27,941 nucleotides of DNA from Hyphochytrium catenoides (Eukaryota; Sar; Hyphochytriomycetes; Hyphochytriales; Hyphochytriaceae): assembly GCA_900088475.1 (NCBI GenBank), contig FLMG01002106.1, positions 1 through 27,941 on the forward strand, given 5' to 3'. The notes beneath the pieces were generated by a model. The model had not been told where the DNA came from. It worked only from the letters and a program-made list of their open reading frames with translations, and ran no database searches. Shown piece after piece: positions 1 to 10,900 of this stretch. Each line of letters opens with the position of its first letter. Position 1 is the stretch's first letter. A program made the position numbers and the translations under genes.

Positions 1-20
1 GAGAGAGAGAGAGAGAGAGA
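1..20. repeat. (GA)n microsatellite at window edge
   Basis: Ten uninterrupted GA dinucleotides open the window. The tract is probably longer and cut by the window boundary. Similar GA or CT tracts recur throughout the window, mostly inside introns or between genes. Confidence 0.9.
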
Positions 21-1108
21 CAACGCGGACGCCATAACGGTAGTGACTGCCAACTACCGTTTTATTACTACTGCCCTGTATTTAATGAAGTAAACAGCGT
101 TAGGGACTCACCCGCTAAGGATACTATTGACGACCCTCTAGGATTTCACGAAAAGGGCCATCTTGATGCCCTCCTCCTCTCTGTATCTCTCTCTCTCTAT
201 TTTTTGTTTAACTTTGCTCTCTCTCTTTCCTTCTTTCCCTCTCTCCCTGTGCTCGCTGTCTCTGTCTCTCTTCTTCTAAACTTGTCCCTGCGGGTTTTTT
301 GTTCCTTTCTCCCTCTTTCTCTTCCTCACTTCGTTGCTAGACTTTCCCTTGCGTGCCCTCTCTCTCTCCTCTCGCTCTCTGTTTGTGTCTCTGCCTTTTA
401 CCCCTCCTTTCATCATTGTTGTCCATCCCACATCTTCTTCCTTTCTCTCCTCCGTCATCATCACTTTCTCCTTCTTTCGTGTCCGTTTTTTTGAGGAGAA
501 GAGCAGCGGGACGTCACTTCTGCTCTTCCCAGCTGCAAGAGAGGAATGGCGGTCAGGTGAGAGAAAGAGAAAAATGGGAGAGAGAGAATTGCGAGAACAG
601 AGGACGAAGGAGGGGAGAAAGACGGAGGAGCAGGAGAGCACACCCTCCACGGGGAAGAGGAAGGGAACAAGGGTCCTGGGTAGTGGTGCTGAGCGCCAGC
701 CGCAACAGACCGTCAGTCTCACGTTCTCTCTCCCTTTCGACCAGGAAGGCCAGGAACTTCTGTTGATCTATTTGCTTCGTGGGTCTCCACCTCTCTCTGG
801 AGAGAGGTCGCTAGCAGATGACTCTGGGGAGCGCAGTAGGAGACGGAAGGTCGGCCCCTCAATAATTAGGCTCTGCTAGAGGTATCTTTGCTAAGGAAGC
901 GTGCTGGGTTAGGTTTCTTCTCTCGTGCTAGTTCGCCAGAATCCTGCTGCAGAAGATTAGAGTCATTCCCTTGTCGTCTTGATCGTCCTGCCACCCACGA
1001 CCTCCTCCTTCGCTGCTGCATCACGGGTACCAAAGGCATAACGCTCTTAAGCAGCATCTACTAGGGTCTCCGAAGGAACAAGAGGTCGTCGCTCTTCTTT
1101 AGCGAAGG
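21..1108. other. Intergenic, CT-rich then GA-rich, no supported gene
   Basis: From about 180 to 490 the plus strand is dominated by CTCTCT/TTCTTC runs, and from about 540 to 670 by GAGAGA/GGAG runs. Open frames here encode only Ser/Leu/Phe-rich or Arg/Glu-rich low-complexity strings, which is what such repeats give by chance. A stretch around 700-870 reads as ordinary-looking protein on the plus strand, but I could not attach it to a start codon and splice sites. I see no family motif. Confidence 0.5.
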
Positions 1109-1540
1109 ATGAAGGCGTCCGGTGAAGAACAGCTATCAAAAGGAGAGAATAGAAGTTATGACGTAAGTGAAGCTCCATTTGGACTGAATGAGGGCTCACT
1201 TTTGCGTGTCTCTCTCTCCTCTTATTCTCTCTCTCTCTTATTTTCTCTCTCTCTCATCCTGCTGTCAGCAGGTCAGCTGCCAAAACGGCCGAAGAGGCAA
1301 CAACGCGGACCGTTCGCCAAACAGCCGAGACCTGCCGACACGCTACGCTCAGGGGAAATTGAAGGAAGAAGACCTACCTGACCTCAGCATGCTCATCCTA
1401 ACAGCATTACCAGTTTGCTCCACCCTCATTATTACAAAGGTTTACTAAGGTTAACCGCAAGCAAGGAACTGGCCCAGCAGCAGCAGCCGCATGATGCTAT
1501 TTGGAAGAAGGGCGCCGGCGGGCGAAGTGTGGCAGAGTGA
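1109..1540 (+). CDS. Possible two-exon small protein (unrecognised)
   Basis: An ATG at 1109, preceded in frame by a TAG, opens an 18-codon exon that ends in a consensus GTAAGT donor at 1163. A long CT-rich tract follows. Joining at an acceptor ending at 1387 keeps phase 0 and opens a second exon (1388-1540, stop TGA) whose product contains a poly-Gln stretch and ends GGRSVAE. That gives 68 residues. No family is recognised. An upstream acceptor near 1270 would open a different, basic reading instead. This may be a chance arrangement next to a CT microsatellite. Confidence 0.22.
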
Positions 1541-1961
1541 CGCTAGGGTGTGCGCCCTAACGATCCTCATAGCCCTTCTTATAATTTTCAGGAGAAGTGA
1601 CTCCTTTTCTCTCTGAAGCCTTGTCGCAGTAAGAGAACAGAGCGGAGCACCAGCAGCAAGAGGGATACATCGGGAGGACCTGAAGCTCTATAATAGCTTT
1701 ATAGCTTTTAGTTGAAATCTGTAGGACTATCATGAAGAAAAGTCGATCTTGGAGAGAGGTATGTCGTCTATCTATCGCCCCGCCTTCACTCTCTGCCAAT
1801 TGCCTTCACTCTGCGGAAGTACTCCTCATTTCTTCTCGTGTTGACCTTTTCGCCTGCGGTACCAACACTGATAGGAGACACACAGCGGAGAGGAAGATTA
1901 GGGGAAGACGGAAGAAGGAGAGGAAAGCAAAAGAGGTGTTAAAGCAGGCACACCATCCATC
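1541..1961. other. Intergenic; 3' flank of the WD40-FN3 gene
   Basis: About 420 bases lie between the tentative small ORF and the end of the large minus-strand gene. Open frames on both strands are short and show no recognisable motif. This stretch probably holds the 3' UTR of the minus-strand gene, but I could not place a poly(A) signal with confidence. Confidence 0.4.
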
Positions 1962-4900
1962 TCACGCATCATATACTAGGCGCTGTGCTGCAGTGCTGTG
2001 AAGTGGTAAGAGGAGGGACCCGAACACGGGAGACGAAGGAGGTAAGTGTACCTGAATACTCCTTGCTCTCTTCTCTCCTTGAGGTAACGTCTGGTAGTAC
2101 TGTCGCAATGTTCCTTCCACGACTGAGAGTGTCTGCACAGCGTCTGAAGGCTCACTCGCCGCTAATGATCGTCCTGTCAGCGCCGAGACCGTAAAGACTC
2201 TGAAGCGGTAGAAGCTCTGCGGCAAAAGATTCGATATTTGGATGGAAGTCTCCGCACCTATTTTCAGCGAGGAGAGGGCACCAGGGACGGCCCAGAAAAC
2301 ACAGAGAGAAGGAGAGGGCCATGAGGGTTAGAAGGGTGCGGTCGAGCAAAAGAGAAACTGAAAGATGACAGACAGAGGCCATTCTTCGAAGCATTAGGAT
2401 GGCTGCTGGAGGAGGAGAAGCTGGAAGCCTCCTCCTACACCATGAGGTTGATAGGTAAGAGAGAGGACCCCGGACGAGGCGCAGGATAGCAGCCTGCCAA
2501 CTCACTCTGATGGTGAGAGCAAGCCTAAACAAAGATGTCGAAATGCCATCAAGAGATATGACATAAAGAAGATAAAGAGTCAAAGGATTCGGCATGCCTG
2601 AGGTGGCCGCGCAGGGTCTGAATCTGCTTTTGCCTTCTGCTCCCTCCACTTCATAGCGGAGCACCTTGTCCACGTCCTCCAGTTCCGGTGATGTCCAGCA
2701 CAGAGTCACTGTCCGATGGGAGACAGCTGAGACATGTACAGCCTAGGACGATGGCGTGGTACGGTAGGAGGAGAAGATGGAAGAATCGTTAGAAGCAAAG
2801 AGAGTAACATGATGAACAGAAGGTGACCATGGGTCAAGGCCGCTCTTCGCGAAATTGGAGACTTGTCTGGGAGAGGGATACAGAGGTAAGAAGAAAGCAG
2901 AAGAAGAGGAGATAGAGATGTTGCGAGAGAGATAGTCAGACGGACTCCTACCGTGGGAGGTCGCGGTGGGAGGAGTTTGGAGGTCAGAAATGGGCCGTAG
3001 AGCTCACTCAATGGGCTGACACCGCCAGCGCTCACTGCCGCAACGGTGACGCCATAGATACAACGGGGCTTCAACTTCTTTAGGACCAACTCGTACTCAG
3101 AGAAAGGATTCTCTCTCGCTCCTGCATCCCGTTCCTTCTCTTCCTCCCTTTTATGTTCATCTCGGTGGGCATCTACTATTCCTCCTTCTTGCGCTTCGTC
3201 CTCGTCCTCATCTTCTTCTCGAAGCAGAGCCCTATCCTCCGCAGTTACCTCCTGGGTGGTGTGCCGCCGGTGTTCCTTCAGAGGGCGAAGCTGGTTGGGC
3301 GACTTCGGTCCTACCATAGAGCTTCTTCTCCCTCTCTTCTCTTCCGCACTATCGTCTCTGCTAGGTTGCTCCTCCTGTTCAGGATTTCCTCTCTGTCCAG
3401 CACTCGGTTGGTTCAGGCTCTCCTTTGTGGCAATCGCCTTCTGTTGTTTGGCAGAAGGTGATGATGGAGTGATACTCGTCTTTCTTCTCTCGGAAGCCTC
3501 TTCTTTCTGGGGAGAGCCGCCTACTTCCTCTGCTGGTGGTCTCACCAGTGTTGGTGTCATAGGAGGAGCCGAAAGACGATGATGCTTGCCCTCCAGCTGC
3601 TGGTCTTCAGTTCTTCGTCTCTCGGGAGGAAGGGGTTGTTCTTCATCCCTAAGGAGCAAAGGGAGAACCACATTTCGATCTTCAGGCGCTGCTGTGTCTT
3701 CTTCTTCTCTCCCGTCAAGAAGCCGAATCCGTATAGATGTAATCCGATTGGCCCTGACAAAAGAGACAGCAAACAAGTGAGGAGGAGATTAGCAGGGACA
3801 CTATAGCGCTGAAAGACCCGTGACTTTTCGGCAATGCCAAGTTGAGGACTACTACGTATGGCGCAAGCGCAAGGACCAGGAAAAACAGAGGATGACTGAG
3901 GAGTAAGATAGTTAGGAAGGAGGACGATGTGGGACACGACACAAGGAGCGATAACGATGGTGATCCTAAAGCCAGGAGATACAGGAAAGAGCAGGCACGC
4001 GATTCTTCACTTACCCTCCCACGCCTTGTTGCCTCATGCACCTGACCACCACGACAGCAGAGGTAGAGGTGATGCACTTGACGGCCACCACCTCAGGTGC
4101 CGAGGGTCGTACAGGAAGCGTCTGGAAGATGATCGGAGGTTCTGGCTCAAGAGGCGAGAAGAGGAGGGCCAGGTCCTTGTTCCGGTAGCTGAACCCGATC
4201 TGCACCTGGTAGTCCTGATTGCGAGGGGGAACAAGCGTAGTTAGGCAAACAAGGCTTGAGTTACAGCAGAAGGGGTAAAGACCCGAGAGAACAAGGGATA
4301 AGGACTGCAACATTAATGAACCAAGATCCTCCGCTCTACTATGGGAGCCCGGGCTAAGTAGGTGAGGTGGACCAGGGCGTTGGGAAGGGAAAGGACGGAA
4401 GCTAATTTATATGCAAGCAAGGCAAAGGATGCAGGAGGAGGACCGAAGGAAGGACGCATATGGATGTTTCTAGCCAAAAGGAGGAGAGCTAACGACAGGC
4501 CAGCGCTATTGAGTTCTGAGCCCTTCATCCACTGCTAGTCTTCACGTCCATAAGGATAAGGCTGTGGACCGCAAGGGGAAGAAGAGGAGCAGACGAAGAC
4601 AGGAGAGGGATTAAAGAAAGAGCAACTCCTGACATTCCTTACCGTCATTGAGGAAAGATTGTCTAGTTCACAGTGAACACTGGGGTACGGCGTTGAATAG
4701 GTGAAAACCTCGACCTCCGACTCCTTAGACGCAGCTGTGTTGATTATATCCTGCTGGTTTCTTTCGCTATCTTTCCTCCTCGTCACCGTGAGCAGAAAGG
4801 CACTAATGCTGCTCCCATTACTTCTTGGTACGTCCCATTGGGCTTGCGCACGGTGTGGCCCCACAGAGACCACTCGCAGACCTGAGATAGAATCGGGAGC

Positions 4901-7900
4901 TACGAGAGGAGGGTCAGACGGTGGGACCAGGATAAGCATAGAGAAGCAATTAATCGAGTGTCGGCATCGACCTTTCGATCGATGGCGAGCAGCAGGAAAG
5001 GACGACGCCCGCTCTGATAAGAAAGCAGCCAAGATGGACGACGAGGCAGAAGCCCTAGACTCGATGTAGCCAAAGAGCAACGAGGCGAGCTAGAGCTCTG
5101 TAGAGAGTCGAGGATAACAAAGGAGACAGAACGGAAGCGCCTAGCTCTGCTATCTTGTGCTGATGTACAATACTACTTCATACCTGCAGCCTCCGTCCGG
5201 CAGGAGGCAGGTGGGCTAGGCTCTCCCACGCCAAAGCTGCCAGCACCACATAAGGTGGAATCGAAAGGAAGGAGGAGAACGGGCCTTTCTTACCTGTTAC
5301 TGGCTGCCACTGTGACAAAGTACTGAGTGTACGGCACCAGACCCTGAATTACACAGCGCAGGATCTTGTACGAAGCCACCTACGCCACCCACCAAAGCCA
5401 TGCATTAAAAGAACGGAGAGGAACGGAGAGACTAGCGTAGCCTGCGCCTATCGTTGGCCAAACGAAGAGGAGGACAAGGACAGTGTGGCAGACTAACATG
5501 ATTTGAGATAAGAAGGCACCGCAAACGGAGGATAAGAGGCGAAGAAAGACAGTGTTACCTCTTGCTTTATATGTTCCTTCGAAAGGAGCTTGAGCAGGTC
5601 TGGATCCTCCTTTTCTTCCTCTGCCTGAGTCACCATTGCGGTGTCTGAGCCTCCAAGATCCCCTTTCTCCCGAAGTAGAGCTCGTCTCTCTCTTTCCCGC
5701 CTCCGCTTTCTCCTCTCAACCTCTTCGCTGTACTTTTGCTGGTTGACATGGAGCAGAGCTCTTTCTAAAGCAGTCTTATAGTTGTAGAGAACCTGGTCTT
5801 CATGGGCTTGTTTGGCCTTGAGCTTTCTAGAAGACATAGCAACGTGAGAACCGTTCGTAGCAACTCCGTTAACACGGAGGTTTGGCATAGGCAGACAGCT
5901 TAACTCTTGTCCTACACGGTGACCGTTGGGGCGTCCAACCACGGAAGAAGACAATGGTGTCAAGGCGGCAAACAGCGACCCAAGATGGTGGACTCTGACA
6001 GTCGGCAGAGGAGCTGCGGGGAAGATAGGAGAATATGGTAGGCCCTATGAAGAGGAGGAAAGGTCTTACTTCTGCTCCTTGTACAAAGGATCTTCCCTTC
6101 TGCTGCTCTTCGAGGTTCCCTGAGTCGACCAGCTGTCAGACCTGAGAAGGACGACGGAAAGAGAAGAACGATGACGAGGAGCACATCCCTTCCGGTCAGA
6201 GCAGGTAGGACAATGCGGCCATATTGCACTGAGCACAACTGAAATAGAACGTTTGCGATACACCATCAATGACTGAGACAGCATACAGCGTCCTAGAGCT
6301 GCCTCAGGCAGAAGAGGAGAGTGCGTAACAGAGATCACAAGGCTTATGAAAGACAGGGCTGATGAAAGGGACCCCGTGGGTCCGCCTGGAACATCATGAC
6401 GGCATGACTACTAGGGAGAACGAAGATACAGGACTGGGAGTAGAACCTGGTTAGCTCAGCTCCGGGTCCTCCTCCTGCTGCTGCTGTCGCAGCGGTTCGC
6501 TTGTGCCTAGGTTCCATTGGCTGGAGTTCTTTAACTGGCACGACCAGAAACACGTCGTCTGCGTGTTGAAAGAAAGCACCGTTAGGAGAGTGGATGGCTC
6601 CTCCTACTAGGCACATGAATGAGACTATTATAGTAAAGGCCTAGGGCATCATGACTCAAGTCGTAGAGCGGTGGGAAAGCAAATGCATAGAGAAGAGGTT
6701 AAGCCCTAGGTCCACAGAAGGTAGACCGACGAAGAGAATAGTAGTGGGCGGACTCTCGTCACCAACCTTCCTTCTCTGCTTCATCTTTGAAGCGAATGTG
6801 AAAGCTCTCCACCTCCTTTCCGTTGCCGTCAGGAACATGGACGAGAAGTTCCGCACTCTCAGCCGTGCAATTGAAAGGACAAACAGCACGCAGTGGCGCC
6901 GGCCCTGGTGGACGTGTCGCAGCATGAGAGCAAGGCGAGGATAGATAGGTTTACCGCCCGAACGTTTAACGCGGGAAGGCAACAGCGCGGCACCGGACAA
7001 CAGTAAATGATCAGAAGGCATGATGAAGGCCGTATAACGTGAATCAACCTATCGATAAAAGAAAGAAGGAGACCCAAAGGCTAACGACATACCAAAGGAT
7101 CTAGTGGTCGCCAGCTCTGAAGGCTCACTTAGAGGCCCTTCTCCGACCTAAATAGAGTACCATGGCGGAGTGAGGACGGAGAAAAAAGGAAGAAGAGGAA
7201 CATAGAAACGATGTCAACCTAGAGGTGAGCATGACGGCGTTGGACGCAGAGGGTAAAGAAAGAGAGACTTCTTCTCATCGGGTGAGCTGTGGCGCGATAG
7301 CGCTAGAAGACAGGAGGCTCACACGGCACAATATTAGTACATAAATCTGGTGCAATCTCTCTTCCCAGGCCTACCTCGTTAGTCGCGGAGACTCTGAACC
7401 GAAAACTTCTCCCAGACGGAAGCCCTTCTATTTCTGTCTCTTCTCTCCTCTCATCCCAAAGAAACGAAGAAGAAGAGACTGAAGCCTCTACAGCCTTCAC
7501 ACTAAGAAAGATTGGACGAGGTGGTGCCGAAGAAGACGATGAGAGCTGTGAGGCACCTGCCCGCGGAGAAGAGAAGAAAGCAGAGCTTTCCTCTTCATGC
7601 ATATACACCGTATAGGCTCTAATGTAGGAACCATGAGCCTTCGGAGGATTGCAAGGACAGGCCATTTAGAGTTGATAGTGAGTGGGTAGATCCGTATGGT
7701 CGAGAGGACAGACAACAAACACACAGAGGGGAAGAGAAGGGAGAGAGAACCGGAGTGAGTCAGGAAGAGAGAGAAGAGAAGGGAGCGAGGAAGAGTGTGC
7801 GACTGGGAGAGAGAGAGAGAGAGACGAAAGTTATAGAGATCGGGACAGAAAAGGGGAGAGGCGAGGAGTTCAGGAGAAATAGAGGGAAACGTGGGGTAAG

Positions 7901-10900
7901 AGAGAGAGGAAGAGAGAGATAATTTGAGCGAGAAAGACAAGAAATGGACCATGATATGATAAAGTTTCACTGCCTCCACTTACAAAGGGAGGGCGCCACT
8001 GTATAGTTACCGAGTGCTTATTGCAGGACACGATGGCGACATGACTGATCTTATTCGGGACTGACGAGATGATGAACGAACAGTGGAGAAGGTGAAGAGA
8101 TAAAAAGGATTAGAAGGGATGAGCCCTTCAAGCCAAAGAAGTGAAGGAACTAGACAAAAGGCACAGTGTCTCCTGGGCACAACCACTCTCTTTAGGAACA
8201 TGGGGAGGCTATGGCAAGCAAGAGTCAACCTGCAAATTCCAAGGGCATGTACAGGACGAAGCAGCCAGGACACAGACCAGTGAGCAGAAGAAGTTTGCTT
8301 GGGGAGGAAAACTTTAATAACAGTAGGCATGTAAGGGGACGCAGAACATAGAGGGAGCGAGGAAGTGGCGGGAAGAAGCAAGGTACCTTGTTTATCCAGC
8401 TTCCAAAGCTTCAAGGTCCTGTCGTGGCTGCCGGAATAGAGCCAGCTACCAACCGCACCTCCTACATCCAGCGCTCGTAGCGTGTAGATCACATCCTCAT
8501 GCCCATGCAAGGAGAAGAGTAGTGCCATCGAACCGGAAAAATGAGTAGTCGTATCATCCGAAGCCAAAGAAGGTAGGGACCAGACCTGGAGCATATGAAT
8601 CAGGAGAAAGCGGAGGAGAAAAAAGTGAAAAAGATGATAGCTAAGTCTAAGCCGCCGCTGTGGAAAGGATGTAGGTCAAGGGAGACGATAAGAAACATAA
8701 GCAACACGACGATCGGTGAGATGAATTTGCGGACCAATGCCAAGAAGAAAGAGGTTCTCCTGCTACGGTTTGACCTTGACATGTGCCTAAGGCTTACCTT
8801 CACGACGGCATCTTCTCCTCCAGACGCTAACCGGTCACCAAAGGTACCGAGAGCGGTCACAGGCCCATCATGCGCGGATGGGACCCGAAGCAGAAGAGCC
8901 GAGGAGGCAGTCAGATCGGCTGCCACCTTCCACATCTGAGCAAGCGGCCATGAAGCATCACAAGAGGGAGGCGAAAGAAGGAAATTATTTCAAAAGTCGC
9001 TGCTCTCCCTCTTTCCATTCAATGCCACTATTTGTCTCTCATTTTCTCCATTTCTCTTTCTCTCTATATATATTCCTCTTTCCTCCCTCAGTTTCCTTCC
9101 TTGTCATTCTATTCTCCTGGCCCCACCCTCCTTTCCCGGACTTCCGTCCATATGAGAGGGTCTCTACTCTATTCACAATCTCTCACAACCCAAGAAGATC
9201 CTACAGAAAGGTTTTTCCGGCGTTGTCTCCTGCTGTCATCAGAACTTACGCAGATATCTCCACTTCGTCCTCCTGTCACCAACCGGTCCCCGTTAGGAGG
9301 GATAAAGAGTCCGCACGCCATCTGCTCCAGCTTTTCCTTCTGATAAGATTCAACTAAGGACTGCTTGGTCTCCAATCTCTGCGGATGGGAGAGGCTGTCT
9401 CTTCTCTCAATCTTCATCAACAGCCTGACCACATGATTAGATGTAGGTATCTCTGTGTCCTGAGCCCGCTCTTCTATTCTAGTTGTTGCGCGAGCGTCCT
9501 CTGTCTGCTGGCGTTCATGGACAACTGTCCCAGCGTCGAATGCCTGGACAAAAGACGAAGTCCCTCCTGCCGAATTGCTATTGAGGTCCTTCCCTCTTCT
9601 CTCGCAAAGCCATGGGTGGAAGTCCAAGTCTCCGCTGTCCTCTATCGTGATGCTGGCAAGGCGGAGAATAGACGTTCCGCTTAGCAGCTGGCGGGAGAGG
9701 AGAACGGGATCCATCAACTGCAGCCGCTCTCGAAGGCTGTCCACGAGGGCGTCGCCGTCTTGACCTTTAGTGCTGAGTGCAGGAGGGCTGTTACCCTCGG
9801 TTTCTGGTTCTGTTTCTGTCTTCCTCCCTTCTTCCGCTTGTCTCTCCTCTGTTTTGCGTTTGCGTTCTTCTTGCTCCTTTGCGAGAGGCTGTGCTCTGTC
9901 TATTCGCTCGTCTGAAAGCCCATCCTTTTCTTTATAAAGCTCCATGCCGCGTTCTTCATTCTCCTGATTCTCCTTCCCACTCTCGTCAGTTTTGGTCCTT
10001 ACCTCGACGTGCCCTGTGGGGCATGCAGAGAGATATGCTTGTTAAGTGCTGGAGTCATGGCAACAGCCCAAGCAATGCACAGCAGGTAACAGCTTTAAGA
10101 GAGGTAACTGTGAATGGAGACAGAATCAGACAGGGGAATGAGGCATGACTAGAGAGATGAGCTACTAGTAGCTGAAATAAATAAACAGGCACTCCGCTTG
10201 GGAGAGCACCTTCGCCCAGATACAAACGCTGCAAAGGAGCGCTGAAGAGAAGGCGATGCTTCTTGGGAAGTGTGTGAGGGTCAGGCGTGGAAGGAGTAGG
10301 ATAGAGGTATCCACCTCTAGAAGTTCCGTCCGAAGCATCTGTAAGAAGTAAGCTCTCTGGGGCTGTTCCTGGTGCAAGCTTCCACCGTTTTACTTGGGGA
10401 GGACAATCTATGGTCCTGGAAGACACATTCTAGGTTATTATCAGCAATGGCAACCGTGAATAGCCACAAACAAAGCTTAACAAAGTATGTGAGCGGGCAT
10501 TAAAGGAGGTATAGGCAATAAAGTGCAGCATGTAGAGAGAGAGACAGAGAGAGAGAGACAGAGAGAGGCACAGAGAGAAGCAAAGAGTCATAAAGCTGAG
10601 AGGAGAGACATGCATGGAGTAAATTTACGTACCAGACTTTAATGCAGAGAGGGGAGAGGGCACCGCCCAACGTTACCATCTAAGAGAAGGGCACAGGACA
10701 TTAGAACTTGGACTTATTAGTAGGACAGTCAGAGTAAGAGAGAGACAGTCAGAGGGAGAGAGAGAGACAGTCAGTGGGAGAGAGAGAGACAGTCACTGGG
10801 AGAGAGACAGACAGTCAGAGGGAGAGAGAGGCAGTCAGAGGGAGAAGAGAGACAGTCAGAGAGAGAGAGAGAGACAGTCAGCGGGAGAGAGAGACAGTCA

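Noticed and set aside
204-879. Several overlapping Ser/Leu/Phe-rich or Arg/Glu-rich ORFs
   Set aside because: They translate CT/GA low-complexity DNA on both strands and show no domain, no splice structure and no start context.
3153-3582. Plus-strand ORFs over the largest FN3 exon
   Set aside because: They are antisense shadows of the charged insert in exon 3753-2952, which continues an FN3 domain on the minus strand.
7497-7979. Minus-strand 160-residue Ser/Leu-rich ORF
   Set aside because: Most of it is the CT-rich sense strand of an FN3-gene intron; only 7638-7375, in another frame, is coding.
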